A stretch of DNA of 64,000 bases from Chelatococcus sambhunathii (GTDB taxonomy: Bacteria > Pseudomonadota > Alphaproteobacteria > Rhizobiales > Beijerinckiaceae). The stretch spans positions 552,990 to 616,989 of the forward strand of contig NZ_LIOL01000002.1 of NCBI RefSeq assembly GCF_001418005.1, in the 5' to 3' direction. Positions 46,790-56,316 of this stretch are shown here, piece by piece; the first letter of the stretch is position 1, and the number at the start of each line of letters is the position of its first letter. The position numbers and the translations under genes were made by a program. The notes beneath the pieces were generated by a model that saw nothing but the letters and a program-made list of their open reading frames with translations, ran no database searches and had not been told where the DNA came from.

Positions 46790-47677
46790 TTATCCGCCGA
46801 CCTTCTCGCCGGCATGGGCGAAGGCCCAGTAGAGCTCGCGCGCCTGGCGGTAGAAGGGGCCGGGCTGCAGTTCGCGCTCGTCGATCCTGAGCACGGGCAT
46901 GACCTTGGAATAGTTGCCCGAGAGGAAGATCTCGTCCGCATCCACGAAATCGTCGTAGCGCAGCGTCGTCTCGTGCACCGTCACGCCCGCCTCGCGCAGC
47001 AGCCTGATGACGCGCTGCCGCGTGATGCCGTTGAGGAAGGTGCCGTTGGGCGCCGGCGTCAGCACCTCGCCGTCGCGCGCCATGAAGACGTTCGTGGTGG
47101 CGGTCTCGGCGACATTGCCGAGCATGTCGAGCACGAGGGCGTTGTCGAAGCCCTTGCGCTTCGCCTCGAGGACGGCGCGGGCGTTGTTGGGATAGAGGCA
47201 GCCGGCCTTGGCGTCGGTCGGCATCGTCTCCAGCGTCGGGCGGCGGTAGCTCGCCTTGGTCAGCGTGATGCCGCCGGGCTTGGGCATGGGCGCCACGAAG
47301 AGGCAGAGGCAGAAACGGGTCGACTCAGGATCGGGCGCGATCACCGCCGGCCCGTCCGCCTCGGCCCAGTACATGGGCTTGACGTAGAGCTCGGCGCCCG
47401 CCCCGAACTTGCGCGCGCCCTCCCGCGCGAGCTCGACAATCGCCTCGGGTTCCATGGTCGGTTTCAGCCCGAGCGTCTTGGCCGAGCGGTTGACGCGCGC
47501 GGCATGGCTGTCGATGTCCGGCATCACGCCCTCGAAGACCCGAGCGCCGTCGAAAACGGAGGTGCCCTGCCAGAAGGCGTGGCTGCGCGGCCCCATGAGC
47601 GGCAGGTTGCCCTCATGCCAGCCGCCATCGAACCAGGTCCATGTCTCGCTATACCAAGGCCGAGATTGCCCGGACAT
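46790..47677 (-). CDS. ilvE: Branched-chain amino acid aminotransferase (class IV)
   Basis: This PLP enzyme transaminates Leu, Ile and Val with 2-oxoglutarate. The 295-residue protein is a fold-type IV aminotransferase. The PLP lysine is in TDAKAGCLYPNN, followed by NALVLDMLGNVAETATTNVF and FLNGITRQRVIRLLREAG. Near the start it carries PLMGPRSHAFWQGTSVFDGARVFEG. A D-amino-acid or aminodeoxychorismate-lyase-like activity cannot be fully excluded. Three consecutive ATGs (47683, 47680, 47677) follow GGAG closely; the last has the best spacing. It diverges from the haloacid dehalogenase gene. Confidence 0.88.
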   Translation of the reverse strand: MSGQSRPWYSETWTWFDGGWHEGNLPLMGPRSHAFWQGTSVFDGARVFEGVMPDIDSHAARVNRSAKTLGLKPTMEPEAIVELAREGARKFGAGAELYVKPMYWAEADGPAVIAPDPESTRFCLCLFVAPMPKPGGITLTKASYRRPTLETMPTDAKAGCLYPNNARAVLEAKRKGFDNALVLDMLGNVAETATTNVFMARDGEVLTPAPNGTFLNGITRQRVIRLLREAGVTVHETTLRYDDFVDADEIFLSGNYSKVMPVLRIDERELQPGPFYRQARELYWAFAHAGEKVGG

Positions 47678-47857
47678 CATCATGCTCCAATACGTCAGTG
47701 TTCTTGTCCCATCGAACGCCCCGTCCGGCAAGCCGTCAATGGTGCGCGGGCTCATCGTCCAATGAATATCGCTGAAGCGTCCACCACGCTTGCGTGATGT
47801 GGCCGCGGGGCGCCATCCTGCCGGCCTGTCACCCATGAAAGCGCAGGGGGAACGCGC

Positions 47858-48535
47858 ATGGCTCTTCTCGATGAGGCGGCGCCGGGCGCGGGCGTCGTCG
47901 TTTTCGACGCCTACGGCACGCTGTTCGACGTGCATGCCGCGGTGGCGCGGCATGCCGGGGCAATCGGCCCGGATGCCTCGGCGCTGTCGGATGTCTGGCG
48001 CGCCAAACAGCTCGAATATTCCTGGGTGCTGTCGCTCTATGGCGACTTCCGGGATTTCTGGCAACTCACGCGCGAGGCGCTCGACCATGCGCTCGCGCGT
48101 TTTCCGTCCGTCGACCGCGCCATCGCTGACAAGCTCCTTGGCGCCTACCGCGTGCTCGACGCCTATGAGGAGGTGCCGGCCGTACTCGCCACCCTCAAGG
48201 CCGGCGGGCTTGCAACGTCGATCCTCTCCAACGGCGAAAGGTCGATGCTTGCCGATGCCGTCGCCTCGGCCGGCATCGGCGAGCATCTCGATGCGGTCCT
48301 GTCCGTCGACGAGGTGCGCGTGTTCAAGACGAGCCCCGCAGCCTATGCGCTCGTGACGCGCCGGTTCGGCATCGAGCCGGCGCAGGCCGTCTTCGTCTCG
48401 AGCAACCGCTGGGACGTGGCGGGCGCCGCGCGCTTCGGCTTCCGAGCCGTCTGGGTCAACCGCGCCGGCGCGCCGGACGAATATGCCGACCAGCGCCCCG
48501 TCGCCATCGTCCGCGACCTGAACGGGCTGGTGTAG
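47858..48535 (+). CDS. Haloacid dehalogenase, type II (HAD superfamily)
   Basis: The 225-residue protein has HAD motif I FDAYGTLFD with nucleophile D17, the cap region RAKQLEYSWVLSLYGDFRDFW, motif II SNGE, the lysine FKTSPAAYALV and motif III SSNRWDVAGAARFGFRAVWVNR. This set matches L-2-haloacid dehalogenases, which hydrolyse 2-haloacids to hydroxyacids. Many relatives are unproven on that substrate. An upstream G-rich stretch lies near the ATG. It diverges from ilvE, and a palindromic repeat follows it. Confidence 0.88.
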   Translation: MALLDEAAPGAGVVVFDAYGTLFDVHAAVARHAGAIGPDASALSDVWRAKQLEYSWVLSLYGDFRDFWQLTREALDHALARFPSVDRAIADKLLGAYRVLDAYEEVPAVLATLKAGGLATSILSNGERSMLADAVASAGIGEHLDAVLSVDEVRVFKTSPAAYALVTRRFGIEPAQAVFVSSNRWDVAGAARFGFRAVWVNRAGAPDEYADQRPVAIVRDLNGLV

Positions 48536-48865
48536 CGTGGGGTCGTGAAGCACCGTCTCTCCGGCCCGTCTGCCGGCCATCGACGCCATTGAACACGCAC
48601 CAGTTCCAAGGCGCCGGCGGGACACACGACGTTTAAATGACCTTCCGACCATTTCCACCGTCGTGCCCGCGCTTGTCGCGGGCATCCACGCCGCAAAGCC
48701 TGCGCGAGATCGAAAGGCGTGGATGGCCGCGACAGGCGCGACCAGGACGGGCGGGAAGGTTGTGCCGTTCTTCCAACGGTCCCGCGCGCCGCTCCGACAG
48801 CTGCGGGACAGGCACGGGCATGACGGTGGAAGCGGCGGTGCCCCTTCCCTGTCGCGCCAGCTGCC
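48536..48865. other. Intergenic region carrying the nested palindromic repeat
   Basis: There is no gene in these 330 bases between the convergent dehalogenase and peptidase genes. Most of it is the inverted-repeat element annotated separately; the rest shows nothing I can identify. Confidence 0.6.
48653..48831. repeat. Nested inverted-repeat (REP/MITE-like) element
   Basis: Two pairs of 25-base arms nest in 179 bases. The outer arms (48653-48677 and 48807-48831) match at 22 of 25 positions; the inner arms (48668-48692 and 48716-48740) at 23 of 25. The left outer and inner arms overlap by 10 bases. The core pattern TGCCCG-x-GCTTGTC followed by CATCCACGCC resembles a palindromic repeat that I recall from many Hyphomicrobiales genomes. 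It has no coding potential. It could act as a bidirectional terminator or RNA-stabilising structure between the convergent genes. Confidence 0.75.
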
Positions 48866-50248
48866 CTATTGCGCCAGTTCGGCGAGGATGCGCGCCCAGG
48901 AGCGGATGCCCTTGTGGAAGCTCGTCATGTTGTATTTCTCGTTGGGCGAATGCACGCGGTCGTCGTCGAGGCCGAAGCCGACGAGGAGCGAATCGACGCC
49001 GAGCGTGCGCTTGAAGTCGCCGACGACGGGGATCGAGCCGCCCGAGCCGATGGTGACGGGCTCCCTGCCCCATTCCGCGGCGAGCGCCTTGCGCGCCTTG
49101 TTGAGCACCGGACCGTCATAGGGCAGCGCGACGGCGCGCGAGCCCTTGTGGGCGATGAACTCCACCGAGCAATCCTCGGGCAGCTGCCGGCGCACGAAAT
49201 CGCGGAAGGAATCGCGGATCGCGTCGGGGTTCTGGTCGCCGACGAGGCGGAAGGAGATCTTGGCCCGCGCCTCGGCGGCGATGACGGTCTTGGTGCCCTC
49301 GCCCGTATAGCCGCCGATGATGCCGTTGACGTCGCAGGTGGGGCGGGACTGGATCTGCTCGATGAGGAGCCGCCCCTTCTCGCCCGCCGGATATTTGAGG
49401 CCGACACCGCCAAGAAATTCCTCGGCCGTGAGGTTCAGCGCCTTCCACTGCTCAATCACCTCCGGCGGCGTCTCGGCGACGCCCTCGTAGAAGCCCGGCA
49501 CGGTGACCCGGCCGTCCGCATCGTGCAGCGAGGCGATGATGCGGGCGAGCACGCGGATCGGGTTCTGCGCCGCGCCACCGAAGAGGCCCGAATGGAGGTC
49601 ACGGTCGGCCGCGCGCACGGTCAGCTCTTCATAGAGCATGCCGCGCAGCGAGGCGGTGATCGCCGGCGTCTCGCGGTCCCACATGCCCGTGTCGCAGACG
49701 AGGGCGACGTCGCAGGCAAGCTCCTCCTTCGTCGCCTCGACAAAGGCCGGCAGGTTGCGGGAGCCGTCCTCCTCCTCGCCTTCGAGCAGGACGGTGATGC
49801 CGACCGGCAGCGAGCCGGTGACCGCCTTCCACGCCCGGCAGGCCTCGATGAAGGTCATCACCTGGCCCTTGTCGTCGCAGGCGCCGCGCGCCACGATGAT
49901 CTTGCGCCCGCCCGGCAGTTCGGCGAGGCGCGGCTCGAAGGGCGGCGTCTCCCAGAGGTCGAGCGGATCGACCGGCTGCACGTCGTAGTGGCCGTAGAAC
50001 AGGACATGCGGCGCGCCCTCGCGTCGCTGGTGGGCGAGCACCACCGGGTGGCCCGGCGTTTCGCGCAAGCCCGCCGCGAAGCCGAGACCCTCGAGGTCGG
50101 CAGCGAGCCATTCGGCCGCCTTGCGGCACTCCTCCTTGTAGGCCGGGTCGGTCGAGATGGAGGGAATGCGCAGGAGGCCGAAGAGGCGGTTGAGTGAGGC
50201 GCCGAGATCCTCGTCGATCCTTGCGAGTACCTGGTCGAGATGCGACAT
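48866..50248 (-). CDS. M20 family metallo-dipeptidase
   Basis: The 460-residue protein is an M20 (carnosinase/CNDP-like dipeptidase) enzyme. Di-metal ligands are H87 and D89 (YGHYDVQP), D125 (GACDDKGQVM), E158/E159 (EGEEEDG), D186 (VCDTGMWD) and a late His in VHSPNEKY. A dimerisation lid domain lies at about residues 210-360, containing DLHSGLFGG. It probably cleaves cytosolic dipeptides; deacylase activity is also possible. GGAGGGC precedes the ATG. It follows the HerA-like gene after a terminator-like hairpin and converges with the dehalogenase. Confidence 0.93.
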   Translation of the reverse strand: MSHLDQVLARIDEDLGASLNRLFGLLRIPSISTDPAYKEECRKAAEWLAADLEGLGFAAGLRETPGHPVVLAHQRREGAPHVLFYGHYDVQPVDPLDLWETPPFEPRLAELPGGRKIIVARGACDDKGQVMTFIEACRAWKAVTGSLPVGITVLLEGEEEDGSRNLPAFVEATKEELACDVALVCDTGMWDRETPAITASLRGMLYEELTVRAADRDLHSGLFGGAAQNPIRVLARIIASLHDADGRVTVPGFYEGVAETPPEVIEQWKALNLTAEEFLGGVGLKYPAGEKGRLLIEQIQSRPTCDVNGIIGGYTGEGTKTVIAAEARAKISFRLVGDQNPDAIRDSFRDFVRRQLPEDCSVEFIAHKGSRAVALPYDGPVLNKARKALAAEWGREPVTIGSGGSIPVVGDFKRTLGVDSLLVGFGLDDDRVHSPNEKYNMTSFHKGIRSWARILAELAQ

Positions 50249-50266
50249 CGATGCCCTCCACGGCGA

Positions 50267-50287
50267 AGGCGGCCCGATGGGCCGCCT
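50267..50287 (-). terminator. Hairpin between HerA-like ATPase and dipeptidase genes
   Basis: AGGCGGCCC (50267-50275) pairs perfectly with GGGCCGCCT (50279-50287) around a 3-base loop, 22 bases after the stop of the upstream minus-strand gene. A weak T-content follows, so termination may be partial. Confidence 0.6.
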
Positions 50288-50309
50288 GGAATGATGGAAC
50301 GAAAGGTGC

Positions 50310-51851
50310 TCAGCGCTTGGTCATGGAGCCAAGGATGCCGCGCAGGATGGCGCGGCCGAGCTGGGTGCCGATGGTGCGCGCGGCCGAGGAGGCCACGTTC
50401 GTGATCACCCGCTCCGTGACGGTGACGGTCCGGCGCCCGCCCCTGCCGGCTGGCTGGCCACCGCCGAGAATGCCGCCGAGCGTGTCGAGCACACCGCCCT
50501 CGCTGCCGGCGCCGGCCTGCTGCGGCGCCTGCTTGGTGGCGGCGGCCTCGGCGGCACGCTGCGCCAGGATCTCATAGGCCGATTCCCGATCAACCGCGTT
50601 ATCGTAGCGGCCCTTGAGCGGGCTTGCCGCGATCAGTCGCTCGCGTTCCTGCTGCGTCAACGGGCCGACGCGGGCCGAGGGCGGCGCAATCAGAGTGCGC
50701 TCCACCACGGAGGGGGCGCCCTTGCCTTCGAGCACCGACACCAGCGCCTCACCGACGCCGAGCTCGATGATGGCCTTCTCCGTGTCGAAGGCGGGGTTCT
50801 GGCGGAAGGTGCCGGCTGCAGCGCGCACGGCGCGCTGATCGCGCGGGGTGAAGGCGCGCAGGGCGTGCTGGATGCGGTTGCCGAGCTGGGCGAGCACCGT
50901 CTCCGGCACGTCGAGCGGGTTCTGCGTGACGAAATAGACGCCGACGCCCTTCGAGCGGATGAGTCGCACCACCCGCTCCACCGCCTCCACCAGCGCCTTC
51001 GGCGCGTCGGAGAACAGCATGTGAGCCTCGTCGAAGAAGAAGACGAGCTTGGGCTTGTCGAGGTCCCCCACCTCCGGCAGTTGCTCGAACAGCTCCGACA
51101 GCAGCCACAAAAGGAAGGTGGCGTAGAGCCGTGGGTTGTTCATCAACTTTTCGGCGGCCAGGATGTTGATGACGCCGCGCCCGTCCCGGTCGATCCGCAT
51201 CAGGTCGGAGATGGCGAGCGCCGGCTCACCGAAGAAGAAGTCTCCCTTCTGGTTCTCCAGCACGAGGAGCTGGCGCTGGATGGCGCCAACGGACTGGGTC
51301 GAGACATTGCCGTATTGCGCCGACAGCGCGCTCGCGTTTTCCGCCACATGGGCGAGGATGGCGCGCAGGTCCTTCAGGTCAAGCAGCAGCAGGCCCTGCT
51401 CGTCCGCGACGCGGAAAGCGATGTTGAGCACGCCCTCCTGCGTGTCGTTGAGGTCGAGCAGCCGGGCGAGCAGCAGCGGCCCCATCTCCGAGACCGTGGC
51501 CCGGACCGGATGGCCGCTCTCGCCGAAGAGGTCCCAGAAGGTGACGGGGAAGCTGTCCGCGGCATAGGTGACGCCGATGTCGGCGGCGCGCTTGACAAAG
51601 GGCTCCTTGCCCTCGCCCATGGCGGCGACACCGGACAGGTCGCCCTTGATGTCGGCGGCGAAGACCGGCACGCCGGCATTGGAGAAGCCCTCGGCGAGCA
51701 CCTGCAGCGTCACCGTCTTGCCGGTGCCGGTCGCGCCGGTCACGAGGCCGTGGCGATTGGCGAGTCGCAGCAGCAGCTCCTCGTATCTGGGAGTGTCCTT
51801 GTGAGCATCGCCGGTGGCCTTGCCGATGAGAATGGTGCCTTCTTCCGCCAT
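50310..51851 (-). CDS. HerA-like ATPase, DUF853 (YjgR) family
   Basis: The 513-residue protein is a DUF853/YjgR-type P-loop ATPase related to HerA-FtsK pumps. It has Walker A GATGTGKT at residues 39-46, Walker B in [13 protein letters not shown], sensor-like [35 protein letters not shown], and a Gly-rich C-terminal tail. The cellular role of YjgR proteins is not established. Starts at 51881 (longest) and 51863 are also possible. The chosen ATG gives [12 protein letters not shown], which fits homologues. It is divergent from the DUF2267-like gene. Confidence 0.87.
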   Translation of the reverse strand: MAEEGTILIGKATGDAHKDTPRYEELLLRLANRHGLVTGATGTGKTVTLQVLAEGFSNAGVPVFAADIKGDLSGVAAMGEGKEPFVKRAADIGVTYAADSFPVTFWDLFGESGHPVRATVSEMGPLLLARLLDLNDTQEGVLNIAFRVADEQGLLLLDLKDLRAILAHVAENASALSAQYGNVSTQSVGAIQRQLLVLENQKGDFFFGEPALAISDLMRIDRDGRGVINILAAEKLMNNPRLYATFLLWLLSELFEQLPEVGDLDKPKLVFFFDEAHMLFSDAPKALVEAVERVVRLIRSKGVGVYFVTQNPLDVPETVLAQLGNRIQHALRAFTPRDQRAVRAAAGTFRQNPAFDTEKAIIELGVGEALVSVLEGKGAPSVVERTLIAPPSARVGPLTQQERERLIAASPLKGRYDNAVDRESAYEILAQRAAEAAATKQAPQQAGAGSEGGVLDTLGGILGGGQPAGRGGRRTVTVTERVITNVASSAARTIGTQLGRAILRGILGSMTKR

Positions 51852-52066
51852 GGATCGTGCCATCCCTCGCGTCTCGTCCATCGGCGCCTGCGACGCCGAT
51901 TCAGCTTATAGGAGATCGGGCGCCGCCTTTCCACAACGGGAGCGCCGACCGCACGGCGAAATGCGCCCTGACCGCGCGCTCCGGAATGGTTTCGATATGA
52001 ACTATCTGCTTGCTTTTCGCGACAGCGGCGCAAAAGATGCCCCACCTTCCGACACAGGAGCCCATG

Positions 52067-52450
52067 ATGGACGAACTCGTCGCACGCATAGCTGAAAAGG
52101 TTGGTCTCGACGCGGCAACGGCGCGCAAGGCCATCGCAATCGTCCTCAACTTCCTGCTCAAGGAAGGCCCGGAGACGGAGGTGCGCCAGCTCATCGCCGC
52201 CCTGCCCGGCGCCGAGGCCGCGATGGCCGAAGCCAGCGGCAACGGCAAGGGTGGCCTTGCCGGCATGGTCGGCGGCCTGATGGGCGGCGGCATCATGGCA
52301 CTCGGCGGCCAGCTGACATCGGCGGGTCTGTCCATGGGGCAGATGCAGGCCCTCGGCCGCGAGCTCTTCGCCTATGGCCGCGAGAAGGCGGGCGAGGACG
52401 TTATGGGGCCCATCGTCGGCGCCGTGCCCGGCCTGTCACAATTCGTGTGA
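52067..52450 (+). CDS. DUF2267-like small protein
   Basis: The 127-residue protein opens with a helical segment MDELVARIAEKVGLDAATARKAIAIVLNFLLKEGP, typical of DUF2267-like proteins. An Ala/Gly-rich stretch follows (GLAGMVGGLMGGGIMALGGQL). The rest is a short helical tail. The role is unknown. AGGAG (52056-52060) precedes two consecutive ATGs (52064 and 52067); the second has better spacing. It lies in front of folP on the same strand, 108 bases away. Confidence 0.75.
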   Translation: MDELVARIAEKVGLDAATARKAIAIVLNFLLKEGPETEVRQLIAALPGAEAAMAEASGNGKGGLAGMVGGLMGGGIMALGGQLTSAGLSMGQMQALGRELFAYGREKAGEDVMGPIVGAVPGLSQFV

Positions 52451-52558
52451 CGCTTCGAGCGCGCGCCCCGGCGCGGGTTGCGTCGGCGGCGCGCGCAAAA
52501 CCATCGCAACAGCTGCAGACGGCTTGACAGGCGGCCGCCACGGCGTCACGCAGCGGGC

Positions 52559-53395
52559 ATGACAGAAGCGCTCAGCCGCCGGCAGCTCGCCGGCGTTCCC
52601 CTCGTCGGTCGCCCGCGTATCATGGGCATCGTCAACGTCACGCCCGATTCCTTCTATGACGGCGGGCGCCTGCCGACGGTGGATGCGGCGCTCATGCATT
52701 GCCGCGCGCTCGCCGAGGAGGGGGCGGACTTCATCGACATCGGTGCCGAATCGAGCCGGCCGGGCCACACTCCCATCAGCGCGACGGAAGAGCTGGCGCG
52801 GCTGATGCCGGTACTCCGGCGCTTCGTCGCCGAGAACGCAACGCCCGTCTCCGTGGACACGACAAAGGCAGCGGTCGCGGCCGCGGCCGTCGCCGCCGGC
52901 GCGCGCATCATCAACGACATCTGGGGCCTGCAAGGCGACCCGGACATGGCCCGCGTTGCGGCCGAGCACGGCGTGCCCGTCATAGCCATGCACAATCGGC
53001 CTGGGGCCGATGCGGAGATCGACATCCTCGCCGACATGCGGGACTTCTTCGCGCGCACGCTCGACATCGCCGCCCGGGCCGGCATCGCACGCACCGACAT
53101 CGTGCTCGACCCCGGCATCGGCTTCGGCAAGACACCGCAACAGAACCTTGTCGTGCTGCGCCACCTTGCCGAGCTGCGCGACCATTTCGGCCTGCCGATG
53201 CTCGTCGGAGCCTCGCGCAAATCCTTCATCGGCCATATCGTGAGCACGGTACCGGACGAGCGCCTGCCCGGCACACTGGCCGCCCATGTCATCGCAGCGG
53301 CTGCGGGCTGCGAGATCGTGCGGGTGCACGACGTCGTCGCCCATGTGCAGGCGCTGAGCGTCGCCGATGCCATAGCCAAGGCCCAGTCATCATGA
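52559..53395 (+). CDS. folP: Dihydropteroate synthase
   Basis: FolP condenses p-aminobenzoate with dihydropterin pyrophosphate; it is the sulfonamide target. The 278-residue TIM barrel has IMGIVNVTPDSFYDGG, FIDIGAESSRPG, VSVDTTKAAV, INDIWGLQ, DPGIGFGKT and GASRKSFIG, the full motif set. Its stop overlaps the folB start as ATGA. The frame is open a little upstream (to 52478), but MTEALSRRQLAGVPLVGRPRIMG fits the family best. Confidence 0.96.
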   Translation: MTEALSRRQLAGVPLVGRPRIMGIVNVTPDSFYDGGRLPTVDAALMHCRALAEEGADFIDIGAESSRPGHTPISATEELARLMPVLRRFVAENATPVSVDTTKAAVAAAAVAAGARIINDIWGLQGDPDMARVAAEHGVPVIAMHNRPGADAEIDILADMRDFFARTLDIAARAGIARTDIVLDPGIGFGKTPQQNLVVLRHLAELRDHFGLPMLVGASRKSFIGHIVSTVPDERLPGTLAAHVIAAAAGCEIVRVHDVVAHVQALSVADAIAKAQSS

Positions 53396-53760
53396 GTGAT
53401 CGCATCACCGTCCGCGGCCTCGCCCTGCGTGGCACCCACGGCGTCATGCCCGAGGAACGGGTGCTGGGGCAGCCCTTCATCCTGCACCTGACGGCCGAGC
53501 TGCCGCTCGCCGCGGCGCAGCGCTCCGACAGGCTCGAGGACACGCTCAATTATGCCGAGATGGTCGAGGTGGCCCGCGCGGCTTTCTCCAGCCGGCATTT
53601 CGACCTGATCGAAGCCGCCGCCGGCGCTGTCGCCGATGCCATCATGGCGCGGTTCCCGCGCATTGAGCGGCTCGAGGTCACCATCGAGAAGCCACATGCG
53701 CCGATCGATGCCATCTTCGAGACCGTCGCCGTCACCATCGGGCGCACGCGCCATGACTAG
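53392..53760 (+). CDS. folB: Dihydroneopterin aldolase
   Basis: FolB cleaves 7,8-dihydroneopterin to 6-hydroxymethyl-dihydropterin and glycolaldehyde. The 122-residue protein has the family pattern ITVRGLALRGTHGVMPEERVLGQPF, DTLNYAEMVEVAR, SRHFDLIEAAAGAVADAIM and VTIEKPHAPIDAIFETVAV. It is translationally coupled on both sides: ATGA overlap with folP and an 8-base overlap with folK. Confidence 0.95.
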   Translation: MSDRITVRGLALRGTHGVMPEERVLGQPFILHLTAELPLAAAQRSDRLEDTLNYAEMVEVARAAFSSRHFDLIEAAAGAVADAIMARFPRIERLEVTIEKPHAPIDAIFETVAVTIGRTRHD

Positions 53761-54274
53761 CGCCGTCCCCCAGCGCGCGACCCCGGTCGAGGCCATCCTC
53801 GGGCTCGGCTCGAATATCGGCGACCTGCGCGTGCAGATCGACTGCGCGGTGGCCGCCCTGCATGCGACGCCCGGCGTGCGCGTGATCCGCCATTCCGCCT
53901 ATTATCGCACGGCCCCGTGGGGCGAGACGAACCAGCCGTCATTCCTCAACATCTGCATCGCCATTGAGACCACGCTCGAGCCGCGCACCCTTCTCGAAAC
54001 GGCCCTCCGGATCGAGCAGGAGGCCGGCCGCGTGCGGCGCGAGCGCTGGGGGCCGCGTATCATCGACATCGACATCCTGTTTTATGGCGACGAGGTGATC
54101 GACGAGCCGCATCTGCACGTTCCGCACCCCTATATCGGCGAGCGGGCCTTCGTTCTCGCCCCCCTCGTCGACATCGCGCCCGAGCGGATGATCGGGAGCC
54201 GCAGCGTGCGCGAGGCGGCAGCGGCCATCGACATGACCGGCATCGAGCGGCTGGACTGGGAAGTCCATCTCTGA
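53753..54274 (+). CDS. folK: 2-amino-4-hydroxy-6-hydroxymethyldihydropteridine pyrophosphokinase
   Basis: FolK transfers pyrophosphate from ATP to 6-hydroxymethyl-dihydropterin, the step before FolP. The 173-residue protein has LGLGSNIGDLRVQI, YYRTAPWGETNQPSFLN, and RRERWGPRIIDIDILFYGDE with the metal-binding D-x-D, then PHPYIGERAFVLAPL. The ATG lies inside the end of folB. It completes a folP-folB-folK operon; GTP cyclohydrolase is not in this window. Confidence 0.96.
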   Translation: MTSAVPQRATPVEAILGLGSNIGDLRVQIDCAVAALHATPGVRVIRHSAYYRTAPWGETNQPSFLNICIAIETTLEPRTLLETALRIEQEAGRVRRERWGPRIIDIDILFYGDEVIDEPHLHVPHPYIGERAFVLAPLVDIAPERMIGSRSVREAAAAIDMTGIERLDWEVHL

Positions 54275-54405
54275 GGGCGATCGCTCGGCCGTTCCGCATC
54301 TGCCCAGGCGGTATGGGCATCGATGCGACCAAGGAAGGGTGGTGAGGCGGCATCGCCCGTGGCAATCTCGGCGCCGTTCCATCGCTTCGCACGAGGCCGC
54401 AACGC

Positions 54406-56316
54406 GTGATCGAAGACCTTGAGCTCGCTGCTGCATTTCCCCAGGCCACCCGCGACGACTGGCTCGCCCAGGTCGAACGCGCCCTGAAGGGAGCGGATTT
54501 CGAGAAGAAGCTCGTTTTCCGCAGCCGCGAAGGCATCGTCGTCCAGCCTCTCTATGGAAAGGCCGAAGCTGCGCCACCGCCCCTCGGGCGGGCCGAGGCC
54601 GAACCATGGCAGGTCTTGCAGCGCATCGAGCATCCCGACCCCACCGAGGCCAACCGGCTGGCGCTCGCCGATCTCGAAGGAGGGGCGAGCGGGCTCGTGC
54701 TCGCTCTCGCCGGCTCGGCAACGGCACGCGGCTTCGGCTTGACGCTGGCGGATGCCGATTCTCTGGCCGCCGCGCTATCGGGCGTCCTGCTCGAACTTGT
54801 GCGCATCCGGCTCGAGACGGCGCCATTCGACGGCCGCCGCGTCGCCACCATCGTCGCCGAACACGCGGCGCGGCGCGGCCTGCCGGCCTCCGGCCTCGAT
54901 ATCGACTTCGGCCTCGACCCAGTCGGCGACTTCGCGCGTACCGGCCGCCTGCCGCTCCCCTGGCCGGAACTCGCGAAACGGCTGACCGGCACGGTCGCGG
55001 ACCTCAGCACCAAGGGCTTTGCCCGCGGCCTCCTGCGTGTCGATACGCGCGCCTGGCACGAGGCCGGCGCCGGGCCGGCGCAGGAGCTCGCGGCCGCGCT
55101 CGCGACCGGCGTCCTCTATCTGCGCGTGCTGGAAGAGGCCGGCATCGCCCCGGAAGAGGCAGCCCCGCTCCTCTCCTTCCTCATGCCGGCGGATGCGGAC
55201 GCCTTCTTCACCCTCGCCAAGTTCCGCGCCTTGCGGCGCCTGTGGGCGCGGATCGAGAACGTCTGCGGCCTCGCGTCGCGGCCGATCCGCCTCGATGCCG
55301 AGACCGCCTGGCGCATGGCGACGAAGCGCGATCCCTGGGTCAACATGCTGCGGGCGACGGTCGCCACCTTCTCCGGCGCTCTCGGCGGTGCGGACGGCAT
55401 CACGGTGCTGCCCTTCACGGCCGCGCTCGGCCTGCCCGATGGCTTCGCCCGGCGCATGGCCCGCAACACCCAACTCATCCTCGCCGAGGAATCGAACCTG
55501 TGGCGCGTCACCGACCCCGCCGCCGGATCCGGCGCCTTCGAGGCGCTGACCGAGGCGCTGTGCGAAAGGGCCTGGGGCCTGTTCCAGACCATCGAGCGTG
55601 AGGGCGGCATTCTCGCCAGCCTCTCCGCCGGCCACGAGCAGGCGCGCATCGCCGAAACACGCGAAAAGGCCAGACGCGACATCGCCACGCGCAAGGCGCC
55701 GATCACCGGCACGAGCGAATTCCCGCATCTCGGCGAGGCGCCGGTCGCCGTCCTCATGCCGGCGCCGGACGAGGTCGGTCCTGCCCTGTCCGCAGACGCG
55801 GCCCTGTTGGCCGAGCCGCTGCCGTCGATGCGGGACGCGGAACCGTTCGAGGCGCTGCGCGACGCGAGCGATGATACGCTTGTCCGCTGCGGCCATCGCC
55901 CGTCCATCTTCCTCGCCAATCTGGGACCGCTTGCCGCCTTCACCGCGCGGTCGACCTTCGCCCGCAACTTCTTCGAGGCCGGCGGCATCGCGGCGCTGAC
56001 GAACGACGGCTTTGCCGGATCGCGGGGCACGACCGACATCGCAGCCCTCGCCGCCGCCTTCGCCGGATCTGGCGCCGCCATCGCCTGCCTGTGCGGCACG
56101 GACGAGGCCTACGAGACGGAGGGGGAAGCGGCGGCTGCCGCCCTCAAGGGGGCCGGTGCCACAGCCATCTGGCTCGCCGGCCGTCCGGCCGAGCCGCTCG
56201 CCGCGCGATTGGCCGGCGCCGGCGTCGAGGACTATATTTTCATGGGCTGCGATGCGCTCGCCCTGCTTACCAAGGCACAGGCAGCGGCCACGCCGGCTCG
56301 GAAAGGGATGTCATGA
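54406..56316 (+). CDS. mutA: Methylmalonyl-CoA mutase, small (beta) subunit
   Basis: This is the non-catalytic partner of MutB. The 636-residue protein is homologous to MutB over the TIM barrel ([42 protein letters not shown]). Its C-terminal flavodoxin-like domain has no D-x-H-x-x-G, so it binds no cobalamin, as expected for this subunit. The start is GTG at 54406, preceded by GAGG about 9 bases away. Its stop overlaps the mutB start as ATGA. Family members are usually about 620-640 residues. Confidence 0.92.
   Translation: MIEDLELAAAFPQATRDDWLAQVERALKGADFEKKLVFRSREGIVVQPLYGKAEAAPPPLGRAEAEPWQVLQRIEHPDPTEANRLALADLEGGASGLVLALAGSATARGFGLTLADADSLAAALSGVLLELVRIRLETAPFDGRRVATIVAEHAARRGLPASGLDIDFGLDPVGDFARTGRLPLPWPELAKRLTGTVADLSTKGFARGLLRVDTRAWHEAGAGPAQELAAALATGVLYLRVLEEAGIAPEEAAPLLSFLMPADADAFFTLAKFRALRRLWARIENVCGLASRPIRLDAETAWRMATKRDPWVNMLRATVATFSGALGGADGITVLPFTAALGLPDGFARRMARNTQLILAEESNLWRVTDPAAGSGAFEALTEALCERAWGLFQTIEREGGILASLSAGHEQARIAETREKARRDIATRKAPITGTSEFPHLGEAPVAVLMPAPDEVGPALSADAALLAEPLPSMRDAEPFEALRDASDDTLVRCGHRPSIFLANLGPLAAFTARSTFARNFFEAGGIAALTNDGFAGSRGTTDIAALAAAFAGSGAAIACLCGTDEAYETEGEAAAAALKGAGATAIWLAGRPAEPLAARLAGAGVEDYIFMGCDALALLTKAQAAATPARKGMS

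Noticed and set aside
54406-56316. mutA as a decayed copy of mutB because it lacks the cobalamin motif
   Set aside because: The small subunit of the heterodimeric mutase normally lacks D-x-H-x-x-G. The frame is intact and coupled to mutB.
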